A stretch of 64,000 nt of DNA. Source: Jacaranda mimosifolia (lineage: Eukaryota; Streptophyta; Magnoliopsida; Lamiales; Bignoniaceae). The stretch lies in assembly GCA_018894105.1 (NCBI GenBank), contig CM032118.1, positions 29,306,690 through 29,370,689 on the forward strand, given 5' to 3'. Under the pieces are notes generated by a model, which saw only the letters and a list, made by a program, of their open reading frames with translations, was not told the origin of the DNA and ran no database searches. The position numbers and the translations under genes are program-made. Each line of letters opens with the position of its first letter. Position 1 is the first letter of the stretch. This document shows positions 46,966 through 58,690 of the stretch, piece after piece.

Positions 46966-47970
46966 TTATGCATAGTAGTAGCACTTCAAGAACTTCCCAT
47001 TTATAGAGCCAACTCTCAATCCATCTTCAGCAACCAACTTATATACACTATTTGTATAAACTTCTTTGACAACATAAGGACCATCCCATTTTGATGTGAA
47101 CTTATTCCCAGTCCGATGAGTTGTGATAATAGGCCTTTTCACAGTGAGCACCAAATTCCCAACTTCAGAACATCGTGATCGCACCTTCTTGTTAAATGCC
47201 TTGAAAAGCCGGGCTTGATAACACTTAAGTCTTTGTTGTGTTTCCAACTTTTTCTCATCAAAGGCCTCCAATTCTTCAAGACATAAGTGTTCATTTTCTT
47301 CCTCAGTCAACCCTTTTTGCAAGGCTATCCTTAATGATGGAATTTACTGCTCAAGAGGTAAAAAGCTTCACCACCATAAACCAATGAATACAAAGTTTCC
47401 TATGTAGGTGTTCTATGAGTAGTTCGATATGCCCATAAAGCTTCTCCGATCCTTTCATGCCAATCCCTCTTTGACTTTAAGACTACTTTTTTCAGCAAAT
47501 TACACAAAGTTTTATTGAATGCCTCAGCAAGACCATTAGCTGCGGCATGGTACATAGAAGATTTCCTCTGCTTAAAATTGAACTTCTGACAAAGTTTATC
47601 TATCAGACTATTACAAAAGGGCTTTCCATTATCAGTGATTATGTATTAAGGAACCTCATAGTGATAGATAATATTGATGCGGATAAAATCAGCAACATTT
47701 TCCTTCTTTACTTCTTTGAGGGGTATTGCTTCAGCCCACTTAGAGAAATAGTCTGTTGCAGCTAATATATACAAGTGCCCAATCGAAGACTTTGTCATGG
47801 GCCCAACCATATCTAATCCCCAGCATGAAATAGCCATGATGCGATAGTTAGATGTAATGGCTCGTGGTGGGTGAATGAGATTTGCATGAAATTGGCAAGC
47901 TTGACATCTTTATGCATAATCCATGCAATCTTTTACCATTGTTGGCCAATAGTAGCCCATTCTCTTTATC
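46966..47970 (-). pseudogene. Gypsy integrase (broken)
   Basis: On the minus strand: MAISCWGLDMVGPMTKSSIG and YILAATDYFSKWAEAIPLKE (47715-47837) carry the first two catalytic-region Asp residues. The middle core with YHDGKPFCN/NGAEAFNK-like pieces lies at 47500-47640, and the C-terminal part ETQQRLKCYQARLFKAFNKK, then KFTSKWDGPYVV and LKCYYYA-stop (46966-47240). The zinc-binding head is weak near 47880-47960. Frameshifts separate the pieces. It would integrate cDNA; it cannot here. Confidence 0.85.
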
Positions 47971-48930
47971 CAAAAATGTAATTTCGGACCTCACTGGTGA
48001 GCACCACAAACCCCAAAATGAGCTTCTTCCATGGCTTGGATAGCTTCATCATCGCAAAAAGACTCTATCAAATGATCACTTATAAAGTACACCTTTGTAA
48101 TAGATGAAGCAAGCCGCACAACGTCGGATATCAACCCTTTGGCATAGATCATCGAGTAAATTCCCGTACTTCAGATAATCCACAATTGGTTGGCGCCAAT
48201 CTTCTTTTTCCATCTTAAATACTTGAACAACATAGCTTTCATTTTCTTCACAATCCTCATCCTCAAAAATTGGCGGTCCAATCCAAGTTTTACATATTGG
48301 AATTCACACTTTATTTTCAAGTGTGGCAAGTGAAGAGGCTAATTTAGCTAATGCATCAGCTTGGTTGTTTTCATTCCTTGGCACATGTTCAATTTCTACA
48401 GCCCTAAGCCATCCAATAACTCTTTTTGCATACTTAAAGTATGGGAGTAATTCAGGCTTCTTGACTTCATATGATCTAAGCAACTGGTTAACCACCAACT
48501 TAAAGTCTCCATAGACTTTAAGGTACAACTATTTTAGGTCAACCGTTATCTCCAACCCAAGAATAAGAGCTTGATATTCAGCAACATTACTGGAATAATT
48601 TTAAGTTAAAGTGGAGGAATATGGTAATACTTCATCATCAGATGTGATGAATATAAATCCAGCACTAGCTCCTTCTCTATGGGATGCTTCATCAAAGTAC
48701 ATCTTCCAAGGAAGTGTAATTTCAACTTTCAAGACATCTTTATCAAGTAGATCATTCGATAATTCCCACTCAGCAGGGATAGGGTGATTAGCCAAGAAGT
48801 CAGCCAAAACTTGTCCTTTTACTGCTTTTTGTAGAATGTAAACAATCTTATATTGCTGCAACTGAAGGTACCACCTTGCGAGTTTATCAGACAAGATAGG
48901 ATTTGACATGACATATTTTAATGGATTTGC
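47971..48930 (-). pseudogene. Gypsy RNase H region (broken)
   Basis: Minus strand: LARWYLQLQQYKIVYI with VKGQVLADFLANHP (48770-48900), the end of the RT-linked RNase H, then PWKMYFDEASHREGASAGFI (48640-48700), the start of a second, archaeal-type RNase H domain, continued by YLKVYGDFKLVVNQL and EIEHVPRNENNQADALAKLA (48330-48528). The paired RNase H arrangement is characteristic of Tat-clade elements. Stops lie between 48600 and 48530 and elsewhere. Confidence 0.85.
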
Positions 48931-50180
48931 TTTTGAGACAAGATGAACAGTATGAGCCTGGAAATAATGTTTGTAAAAATTAAAGCCAAAAATATTTTCT
49001 CAATCGGTGAATATTTCAACTTATTTGGCATCATCATCCAGCTCAAGTAGTACATGGCATTTTCCTTTCATTGATCATTATCCTGTGCTAATAAAGCTCC
49101 AATGAAACATCTTGAGTAGTAATATAAAAAATAAGTAGACATCCAGGTGCTGGTGTGACCAACACAGGAGGACGCATTAGGTAAGCTTTTATGCTCTTAA
49201 AAGCATTACTACAAGCTTCACCCCACTCAAATGGAATGCCCTTCTTCATAAGACAGCTAAATGGTTGGCATACACCAGCTAAATTTGATATGAAACTCCA
49301 TAAATAAACTAACTTCCCTTGCAAACTTTTGAGTTCAAGGATGTCTCGAGGTTCAGGCATTTTCAGAATTGCATCAATCTTTGCTTGCCCAATTTCTATG
49401 CCTCGATGACGAACAATAAATCCCAGAAACTTCCTTAATATAGCACCAAATGCACACTTTAATGTGTTCATTTTGAGTTGATATTTTCTCAGGCGCTCAA
49501 AAACTTATCTCAAACTTTAGAGATGATCTTCTCACCTTTTGGACTTGGCAACCACATCATCAACATAACATTCAATATTCTTGTGAAGCATATCATTAAA
49601 AATATTCTGAATAGCTCTTTGATATGTGGCACCAGTATTTTTCAATCCAAACATCATCACTTTATAGCAGTATATTCCCTCAGGGGTATGAGATGCCATC
49701 AACTCCTCATCTTTTGGTGACCTGCATATTTGATTATACCTAGATGATCCATCCATAAATGATAGTGCTTCATGCCCTATGGTAGCATCAATCATGAGTT
49801 TTGCAATGGGCAATGGAAAATCATCCTTAGGACAAGCACCATTCAAGTCTTTAAAGTCAACGCAAACTTGAATTTGGCCATTTTTCTTTCTTACTGGGAC
49901 AATGCTGGAGATTTATGTTGGATACTTTATATCTCAAATAAACCCAACCTCAATGAGCTTGTTCACTTCAGCTTCAACCAAAGGAACCAATTCAGGGCGA
50001 AACCGCAGTTAAGCTTGTTTGACTAGACGAGTTCCTTTCTTAATGGATAAATGGTAGACTGCCACCTTTGGATCTAACCCAGGCATCTGTTTGTACGACC
50101 ATGCAAAAACATCTTTGAATTCATGTAACAACTCAGCATATACTTCTTCTTCCTCAGCAATCAACAAAGAACTAATATAG
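48931..50180 (-). pseudogene. Gypsy reverse transcriptase (broken)
   Basis: Minus strand: DDFPLPIAKLMIDATIGHEA and FMDGSSRYNQI (49730-49830; usual FMDGYSGYNQI), GIYCYKVMMFGLKNTGATYQR (49610-49680), YVDDVVAKSKR with the catalytic YVDD intact (49532-49564), a frameshift, then FGAILRKFLGFIVRHRGIE (49385-49460), LKSLQGKLVYLWSFISNL and the connection domain to about 49088. The upstream part that leads into RT (LVPLVEAEVNKLI-like) lies at 49930-50000. Confidence 0.9.
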
Positions 50181-51110
50181 ATAGGCTAAAGATCATTGGC
50201 ATCACCTAAATTAATCTCTTTCAATTCATCTACAGTGGCCTTAACACCTTCTTCAAACTCAGGAAGAGCAGTTTTAGCATCTTCTTCTTCAATCAAAAAT
50301 TCTTCACTCAACGTAATATGGTATATTGGTGCAATATCATCTTCCATGATCTTCTTGAATTTCATACATGCCCTTGTTTGTCCATCCCTTCTTCTTATAT
50401 GGACCATCTACATGACGTCATATTTCTCACTCATGTAACCACTGTTGATAAGCTTAGAGATTTACTTGGAAAGATAATCTGTGGACCAACTATTACTAGC
50501 AATAATATAATATGAAGAAGCCACGCTTTATCATTTTCTTCATCCATTTGAGGTCGTGTGAAAATAATAGTTTGCAATTTAACCTTCAAGGTTGTACCAC
50601 ATGATATATTTAAAATAGAGCACCGCTTCATGTGTGAAGAAATTGAACGCCTGAGCTTTTTCGGCTCGCTAACCTACTTCAAGTACTTTGACATTTTGGA
50701 TGAATTCAAGCTCCAGCGACATGTTCTTTTATGCCACCACTTTCCAAGTCTATCAAAAACTGAGATTCGCGAGACTTTCTTCCCATTTTCGTCAAAAATA
50801 TCATTTGTTGAGGAAAATTCCTCTCCAACTATACATCACTGTTGTCTCTCCTAATTGCAATGTGAATAGGATTCTGAGGAACAAATCCAAGTCCCGTTCG
50901 AGAGCTTTGAACACTATGACCTTTTTCCTTCAACATTTTTTGGGTAGTGTTAAGTCCATATGTTTTCTTACTAGTAGCCTCAGCAAGGAGTTTTCCTAAG
51001 ATGGAACATTTTTGTTGATTATAGGCAGCTTTAACAAGGAGTTTATAGGCTTTGGGATCAAAGCAATTCTCATTTTGAAGCTCCAAAGATTCTTCATGTT
51101 CTTTCTCAGC
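50181..51110 (-). pseudogene. Gypsy protease-RT linker region (broken)
   Basis: Minus strand: FDPKAYKLLVKAAYNQQ and LGFVPQNPIHIAIRR (50830-51060), then VHIRRRDGQTRAC through the VDELKEINLGDANDL block (50186-50407). These are the spacer segments typical of Tat elements between protease and RT. Stops throughout. Confidence 0.7.
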
Positions 51111-51750
51111 TTCTTCGTATCAAGCTTGGTCAGAGGAAAGGTTAATTTTTTCAATGATTCAGATCCTACCAAAGGTTATCTTGCTGCTTGGATTTCTCTT
51201 ATTCCTTGGCCTTGACAATTTTCATACTTTCAATGTAGTATTTGGTATCGACTAAGTGTGATTTAGTTTCAGTGAAAGGTTTGCTATATCCAAGCACTTT
51301 CTTTGCCATACCTTCACAAAAATACTTGAAACACTAGTACTAAGTAGAAGGAACTACATAATTTTCATGTAACCAAGGTTGGCCCAAAAGCATATTGTAT
51401 GATATCTTGGCGTCTATGACATGAAATAATGCCATTGATAACATATCGTCCATCAATAGCTTTATCCTTATAATTCCAAGAGCCCTTTGCCCCCTTTTAA
51501 CTGAACCTTTAGATCCTCAGACGTTTGTTTGTCAATTCATCTGTGGAGATTCCTAAATCCTTCATTACACGCAATGGTAAGATATTGACTGCAGAGCCTC
51601 CATCAATCAAATTTTTATTTATTTTCTATTTATGAACATAGCCAGTTACAAATAGTAGCCTGTTGTAGGGCTTGGAGCCTAGAAACAAGTCTTCGTCAGT
51701 GAAAATCAGTGCCAACATACACTCCTCAATTGCATTATGGTTCTTCCCAT
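51111..51750 (-). pseudogene. Gypsy aspartic protease (broken)
   Basis: The active-site block reads DGGSAVNILPLRVMKDLGIS on the minus strand (about 51550-51610), the Tat form of the D-T/S-G motif. Downstream is a decayed flap region and [13 protein letters not shown] (about 51370-51420; usually a LLGRPW-type block). Several stops occur. It would cut the Gag-Pol polyprotein. Confidence 0.75.
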
Positions 51751-53230
51751 CAAATAGACATGCTTAGCTAGAGGGAATCTTTTCTTTACTTATCATATTG
51801 CACGCAATGTTATTGTCACGATAACCCAGTACATCCTTTTTAATCTCGATGGTAGCATAATTTGAGGCTGCATTATTCTCCTTGAGTGAAATTTTCCCTT
51901 GTTGAGCCAACTGCATCACCTTATCTTTGAATACGAAGCAATCATGGATTGGGTGACGTACCAATCGATGGTACTTGCAATACTTTAGGTCATCAATTTT
52001 CCTAGCTTCTTCACGTCGCTTCATTTCAAGTAATTCAATACGATTCGCATTTAGCAAATCATCAAATATTCCAAAGACATCAGAGTTGAGAAATGGGAAT
52101 TTCTTAGCCTGCATCTCCTTTAAAGTTAATTTCCTTTGTCCTCTTTCTTGGGAGATATCATTCTTTTCATGTTTTGTGCTTTCTGCCTTTGGATTCATTG
52201 CCATAGCTTTTTTACTTTGTGCTTTAGTAAGAGGTTTTCCCCTTTTCTTAAATTCTTATTTTTTCTTAAACTTACGAGGCTCTTGAATTGGTGGCCCTTC
52301 TACTCCACTAGCAAACATGCTTAAGTCCATATCATGGGCTTGAGTAGCTAACTCTTCAAATGTTTTGGGTTGAATTCCTTGCAGGATATATCAAGTCCCC
52401 AGCGCATCTCTTAAATACACATATCGATAGCTGAAGCTTTAGATAATCGATCTTTGCAATTAAGGCTTAAGTTTCTCCAACGATTAATGGAATTAATAAC
52501 TGGCCCTTCTTTCCACTTACGAGAATTGGTAAGTTCAATCGTACTCACTGTCCTTCGGGTACATTAGAAGTGATTGAGAAATTCTTGCTCCAATTGCCCC
52601 AACTATTAATTGAGCCCACTTCTAAAGCAGTATACCAATCAAAAGCATTACCCTTCAAAGATTGAACAAATTGCTTAACCAGGTGATCTCCATACATCCT
52701 AGCATCATTACAAGTTTCGATGAAACAAGCCACATGCTGTTCTGGATTGCCCTTGCCATCAAATTGCTAAAACTTCGGTGACTGGTAGCCAGTTAGCATC
52801 TTTAAATTATCGATCCTTTGAGTATATGGCTTGGAATAAATCATAAATGAGTTAGAGCTTTCTTCAAACTTGTGTTTGATAGTCCCCATGATAAACTCCT
52901 TTAATTGGTCGACAGGAATTAGTCCATTAGTGGAAACTTGCAATTCCTTTATTACAAGCTTCTCATTTTCAATTGGTTATCTTTTGTGGATGTTCCGCCT
53001 TCATCTTAAGCCTTTATTTGTTTCTCAACCACACAACTAGTCTCAACATTATCCACTTTGTTCATCAATTTGAAGATTTGAGAGTCTTGCTCTTAGACAT
53101 GCTTTGCAAGTCCTTCAATAATCTTTGTCAAATTAGCAATTTATTCCTCCAAGGTTGTAGTATTTGTCACCATCACTGGCGCTATGCTTAAGAAACTTGA
53201 GGTTGAACGAGGAGTAGATGTTGTTGATTC
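51751..53230 (-). pseudogene. Gypsy gag, core and C-terminus (broken)
   Basis: Minus strand: IIEGLAKHV and EQDSQIFKLMNKVDNVE (53060-53140), the core CFIETCNDARMYGDHLVKQF and VQSLKGNAFDWYTALEVGS (52590-52730), a segment with KCFLISRIGELSNNR-like frames, then the C-terminal zinc-like region YCKYHRLVRHPIHDCFVFKD (about 51925-51985). Interrupted by stops. Its N-terminus continues at 55257-55447 beyond the solo LTR. Confidence 0.82.
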
Positions 53231-55261
53231 TATTCTAATAGTTCCTCATAAGCCAATTAGATTGGCATTGTAAACTATTTCACTTGTGATAAAATCTTGC
53301 TTGAATGATATTCTTCAAATGGCCATCTTCATCTTATGTTTATATTTACTTCACTAGCATTTGGTTAAAGCCTTTAGATCACACAAGACTATGGAATTTG
53401 GTCACACACTGGGTGGTAATCATAGAATAAGTCTTACATGGTCGTAATCATAAAGTTTTTAAGTCATAGGATCTTACTAGACAAACATCTAAGATATGGA
53501 TAAACTTACAGTGACGATGCATAAATTCAAGGGTTGGACATTGCTCCATTCCATGAGTAGTTCCATATGAGATATGAATGTATGTCAGTAGGTGCTAGTT
53601 AGGAAACAAGGTACTGAAGGCCTCTCCCAGAGAATCTACTAGATAGCTATAGTGGCAAGTCAGTAGTGGCAAGTCCTCCAACTTATGCTAGTGCATTAAT
53701 TAGTCCTTTGACTTGAGGATCCATGGTAACCTGTGTTTAGATCTTCATGCTTTGACTCTTCCTTAGCCACATAGCAGGTCGTTCAGGTGGAAGTTAGGTG
53801 TGAGCTACTTAGACATGGAGATTTGTGAGATCCAAAAAGGAATCCGACTCCTCATCATTGTGAAGAGCAAGTGCATCTCCTATGTATTATGTAATGATTG
53901 ATTCCAAGAAATCATTGCGCATGGTAGTATGACAATTTAAAAAAAGAGTTTTCCAAAGATGAGTTCATAAAGTGGAATCAAACATTTGAATAGAGACATA
54001 GAATCAAAGCTATTAGGGAACTTGCAAATATCTTGCCCTAGTCATCTTTCGGGAGATAGGAGACGGAAGGACCGTATTTGCATGGTACGCATAGAGCTAG
54101 AATGGTTCTCCAAAAGCTTTCATTTTGGCCAATTAGTTGGGCTTCATGGACTTGAGGTTGGATATCAACCATGGAGATTGGGTACTCTTCAATTAATAGA
54201 GATTAATTGAATTGAGTCGATTAGTTTCAAGGAGTTTAAACTAAAATGAATATATGATATTCAAAAGTCACAAGTAGTTGTGAGCCAATGACCAATGACT
54301 GGTAGTACCTAATAGGTCACACATAAAAGCCAATTGCATTTCCTGCTTGATGAAAGAGAATTTTTCTAAGAGTTAGAAAATCACTCCTAGTGAACCGATT
54401 TTGAGGTTGGTGAAAATTGTGGTCATTCTTGGCTTGATTAATTTATTGTTAAATTGATCAACTTAAATTAGATCAATAATTAAGGGGTTAATTATTTGGC
54501 GCCGCACGACCATCAATTGGTGAAGTTAGCTTAAAGAGTTAACAATTCTTAGCTTAAAGAGCTAAGCTAATGGACTTAAGAGTTAAGTTAATGGTTAATT
54601 AATTAAATTAAAGTGTTTAATTTAATTAATGAAGAGAATTAATTTTGGAGGGGGAAATTCAAATGAAAGGTTTTGAGGTTTTGAGGTTCATTTGAATTTT
54701 CGTATTTTCTTTCTAATCTCAAGTGTTGCCTCATGTGTTGAAGCTTAACTTCCTTTCTTCTTCTCCTACTTTAGATCAAGCCTTCATCTCTGAAAATCTC
54801 CTTAGTATTTTCTAGTTGATACTAAGGAGATAAGGATCTAGCATTGGTGCGTGGATCATAACGTTAGAGGCAAGATAATTAGATTGCTTACTTTTGGAGA
54901 TCCATTATCAGGGCAATCCACTTGGCGAATTTTTTCTGGCACTTCCATGCGGCTTTTTGAGCTAAATTTTTTACAGTAGCTTCATCAAGGAGTTGAGAAT
55001 GTGCTGTATTTTCTTTTCTTTTTTTTTAATTTTTGGAGAAGTTTGGATCGAGCAAAAGTTGTATCCATTCCCATGTACCATTGTGTGACAGTTTCTGGAT
55101 TGAAGAAGAGTTCTTCATCACTTGGTTGGATTTTTGCAAATCAAGGTAATTCTCCTTCCAAATCTAAATCATTAGCATGTTTAGATCCTTGTTAGCACAT
55201 GTAGACTAGTTATTTTTAGTTTTTAAAATTAGATCCTAGTGTCACATGTGCCTTCAGATTT
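53226..55261 (+). mobile_element. Solo Copia LTR inside Gypsy gag
   Basis: LTR 53231-55256, plus strand, starting TATTCTAATAGTTCCT (aligned to TGTTGGAATAGTGCCT) and ending GCCTTCA. Flanks GATTC (53226-53230) and GATTT (55257-55261) are an imperfect target duplication. The gag reading frame resumes on the far side, confirming insertion. This copy lacks the promoter palindrome and TATA segment found in other family members (compare 54640-54740 with 5880-5980). Confidence 0.85.
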
Positions 55262-55447
55262 TTCTTTTGAGTCTCCACTATCTTCATTAGTATCAATAGC
55301 ATATGGTAATGCCTTTTCTACAACTTCAAGTAAAGGAGCTACCTCCGAAGATGATTGTGACTTTTTGGACATACTCCTTGTGGTGACGCCAACACTTTTT
55401 ACTCTAGCATTTGAGGAATTCAATGTAGCAATCTTGTTGGCAGTCAT
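55257..55447 (-). pseudogene. Gypsy gag N-terminus
   Basis: The start Met is at 55447 on the minus strand: MTANKIATLNSSNA followed by VGVTTRSMSKKSQSSSE, the VTRS-M-K segment usual at the start of Tat gag. It is open for 63 codons until the nested LTR at 55256. Confidence 0.8.
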
Positions 55448-55492
55448 GATACTTCAATCTTGATAAAGGAAAGAGATGAGAGGTAGAGATTA

Positions 55493-55509
55493 TCCCATTG
55501 GGCGTGTCA
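55493..55509 (-). other. Probable primer-binding site of the Gypsy element
   Basis: Minus-strand TGACACGCCCAATGGGA, five bases inside the 5' LTR. Position fits a primer-binding site and the sequence resembles the TGGC-type sites of Tat elements; I cannot assign the tRNA. Confidence 0.45.
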
Positions 55510-55514
55510 AAATT

Positions 55515-56403
55515 TGTAACAGCAAATTTCTTATCTGCAAAAATTAAAATTACAAGATAAGAAAATTTGTACAAATAAAACTAAAATCAATCAATCAACT
55601 ATGGATTCAATCTCTAATATAATTTTATGATTCTTCCCTTCTATATATAATCTTGAATTTAATAAGCTCCACGAAAAATGCCTTAAACACTGTGGATCTC
55701 CCCAAATTTGATTTGAAGAAAATAACTCCAATTTAAGAGCTTCGCACCTTGATCTCGAATTAAACACTAAAATTATATGAGTTCTGCAAAAAATGCCTTG
55801 AACGTCGTGGATCTCCTTGAATAAAAATAATGTCAATTCGAGGGCTTCGCACCTTGATCTTGAATCAAACACCAAAAATATATAATCTCCACGAAGAATG
55901 CCTTGAACACTATGGATCTCCTTGAATTTGCTTGAGAGAATTGCTGGATTTCTTCAAAGTTTCTCTCACTTGCTAGAATTTTATGTTATGTCAAATGAGT
56001 TGGGATCACCCTTTATATAGATACTTGATGGAAGACTTCGAGATTGACTTGAACTCCTTCAATGGTTATCTCTTTGATAAGATATATCAAATATTAAGAG
56101 ATAATATCATATATATTTGATTTGATAATATCAAACGTCAAAAGATAATATCAATATCAAGAGATAATATCAAATATATTTGATTTAACTAGTCCATGGA
56201 TATGGACACTCCATCTTTGACACTTGCCAATATTTGATTTTAGTATAAAATAAATACTAAAGTGTTAATTAAAATTAATTATTTATCTTTTAAAATTAAA
56301 TTTAATAAACCCCAAAATATAAATAGAAAAATTTTAAATTAATATCTAGCATTTATTTTACATGTGTCACTTCTCAATTGGTCAAAAATTTAATATGTCT
56401 ACA
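55515..56403 (-). repeat. 5' LTR of the Gypsy element
   Basis: Minus strand runs from TGTAGACATATT (56403) to GCTGTTACA (55515), 889 bp. It aligns with 41037-41919 including the three internal subrepeats. A CTATATAAAGG-like TATA box lies near 56012-56022 on the element strand. Confidence 0.92.
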
Positions 56404-57329
56404 ACCAACTCCCCTTAGGAGAATGTGGCACCCTCTCAAAATGTCCACAGCTCCCCTTGGGAGTACGTCGCAAACTATTTACAGAAGCTTGCTAAGGAAC
56501 ACCATAGAAGATACATATGCAATCAAGTAAAAGAAACATGCATGCAACGTCTTAATAACTAAAAAATATATAAAGAAAAATGTATAACTCTGGCATCTCC
56601 ACAAGTTGTTGTGCACTTATTACAAAGTCTCCCAAGACACTCGTAAAACATAATTTTCCTTATTGCGATACTTAAACTCTCTCTGCTCGGGCAAAATTAA
56701 TGTTCTTTCCTTAGAGGACTCCACTTTAAAACAAAGGGGGCTTTGCGCCTCTTCCCTAACATAACTTCATCACATAATACACTCACAATTATGGCAATCA
56801 CTTTAAATTCATCAAACTTGCTAAAATGCTCATGGTATTTTGTTAATGAAATTCTCTAAGTAATCAAGCAATTGACAAAAATATTACGTAACAGCAAGAC
56901 TGACAAAAAAAATAACATAAACAACAACAATTGGGGAAAAGGGAAAAGACGTACCCAATAGGGCCCTGTGTGGGAGTTTAAGTTCAACACTCCACGTGGG
57001 CACCAAAATTCATTGCCTTGTGTAGGCGCTCGAGATGCAGCATCTCTCATCCCAACACTTGATGCCACTTATCACTCAATTCTCGAAATACATGTGCACA
57101 AAATCAATAGTCATTTAATTGGATAGGTGTTTGCACGAACACAAAAATAAAAAGAAAGAAAGAAACTTTATTGAAATCAAGCGACAAGGGAAAAAAAGAT
57201 GTCTAGCCAAAAACTTGGCCACTAAAAGAAGATAACAATACGAAAAAGAAAGTATATTTAAAATACTACTCAAGCTAACTAGAAAATGCTAATTAATAGC
57301 GAAGTTCTAAACATAGGTCTTACTTGCTA
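56404..57329. other. Unassigned Tat-derived non-coding sequence
   Basis: The first 70 bases continue the short imperfect repeats seen before 41037. The rest has A-rich and pyrimidine-rich stretches and no recognised domain. The 70-codon frame at 56856-57068 (minus) has no known similarity. Confidence 0.4.
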
Positions 57330-57870
57330 CTACTACCCTAAGCAAAGTCTTTTCACTGTTGCGGAGCTGCCTTCTTTGGCTCCTCTGCTGCAATCTCTGT
57401 ACCAACTTCAGGACCCTTCTCATGTTCTTTGACAGTAAGATTGACTAGGATAGTAGGATATAGCATTAACAAGTCCATTGCAAAGTACTGCCTAGTCTTG
57501 CTCAAAATACAACGATAGCTCTGAATAGTCTACTCGTAGGTTACTAATGCCTCTACCTCAACTACATCAAAAAACTCATGGAAACCCTTAAATTCTTTGA
57601 CTGCATCTATGTGAATAGTATTTATGAGGGTCCTTCCAACATAAAAACCTATGAACTTTTCCCCACTCTTCACTCCTTTTGCGTACTTTGGCTATAAGCA
57701 TTCATGCTCCTTAAGTAATTTAGCCAGCTTCTCCTCCTTTCGACTCCACTACTTAACAATTTTGGCAGTCTCTTCCTCAAGGCATTTTACCATAGCCAAA
57801 GCTCTCTTTGCTTGACTAGACATCTACTCGTACAAGTTACATTCCTGTGTTCAAAAAGTGCAAAAGATGC
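57330..57870 (-). pseudogene. Tail of an unidentified coiled-coil-like ORF (second copy)
   Basis: Minus-strand frame with few stops: MSSQAKRALAMVKCLEEETA, SRKEEKLAKLLKEHECL, then GVKSGEKFIGFYVGRTLINT, IHIDAVKEFKGFHEFFDVVE and KEHEKGPEVGTEIAAEEPKK with a stop at about 57360. Lys/Glu-rich heptad-like N-part and acidic tail. It resembles 36990-37405 (opposite strand). No named domain. It may be the C-terminal half of an accessory ORF of a Tat element. Confidence 0.4.
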
Positions 57871-58690
57871 TCAAGCGTAAGGAATCATTGCGAAGCTACG
57901 AAGGAGAGAAAAAATGATGAAAGTATGTCAAAGTAATAAAATAAACTCATACTCAAGCAAAATCACCAACAGCTATCTCAGCCAACTAGGAAGTAAAGGA
58001 TAACTCAAACTTGCCCTGATCACTTGCTCACCATGCCATAAAATGATCAGTGCTAAACACGGTCTTATCCATATCCTAATGGGAATCTATCATGCAACTC
58101 CACTGCAAGCCATAATGAAATAGTACTTTACCTTGTTAACATAAAAAAGGCAAGTAGATTATGGGAAAGTAGTGGATCTATAAGCACCGCACTTCCCCAT
58201 GGACCAGAAGGCAACACCTAAACCTTATCATTTGTAGTAAGTGTGCTCGCTGATGAAGCATGCACTTCACTTGGCTGCTGACTAGTGTGCCTTGGGCAAT
58301 GCCAAATCGGTGGTGTCTCCCTATGATACAACTCCATTATACATATCTTGTGTGTTCCTCCCTCTCTCCAACATGGATCCTAGCAAAATCAATCTTCTTT
58401 TTTGCCAAGAAATAAAGAAAAACAACATCAAAACATGAATAATACATGAAAACATGAAAGAAGTAAACACACACACAAAAGTAGAAGCCACAAGTGGAAA
58501 AACAAAATATGCTAAGTACTAGCAGCAAACATATAGGAGACACACACAAAAGGAGATCAAAGAACCCCATTTCAACAGAACTCATACGAAGATCGTGATG
58601 AACTTGACTAGGACAAATTAGAAAAGGAGAACTACTTAATTCGAGGAATGTTCCAACCCTTATCTCTAACAAAGAAGAGCTTATCTTTCT
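57871..58690. other. Unassigned sequence, possibly upstream exons of the same ORF
   Basis: Minus-strand fragments such as DMDKTVFSTDHFMAW and GKFELSFTS (about 57990-58080) look coding, in continuity with 57330-57870, but are broken and unassigned. Confidence 0.3.

Larger units (their letters stand above)
41037..56403 (-). mobile_element. Tat-type Ty3/Gypsy retrotransposon carrying a PMD gene, inactive
   Basis: A 15.4-kb element (13.3 kb without the nested solo LTR), minus strand, with direct LTRs at 55515-56403 (5') and 41037-41919 (3'). Order on its own strand: LTR, primer-binding site, gag, protease, RT, RNase H, integrase (Gypsy order), tandem repeats, antisense PMD ORF, polypurine tract, LTR. 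This layout with a long 3' region and second RNase H fits the Tat/Ogre clade. Every domain has stops. LTRs differ at roughly 15 percent of positions by eye, so it is old. Flanking 5-mers (ATCGG and ACCAA) do not match; loss inside the surrounding repeats is possible. Confidence 0.9.

Noticed and set aside
46966..52733. Possible integrated plant pararetrovirus, given RT, protease and RNase H
   Set aside because: An integrase, paired LTRs, a polypurine tract and Tat-type gag are present, and there is no movement protein or caulimovirus coat signature, so it is a Gypsy retrotransposon.
58337..58672. 111-codon minus-strand frame rich in Phe, Leu and Cys, membrane-like
   Set aside because: Hydrophobicity comes from T-rich and CA-rich low-complexity DNA; no domain or start context supports a gene.
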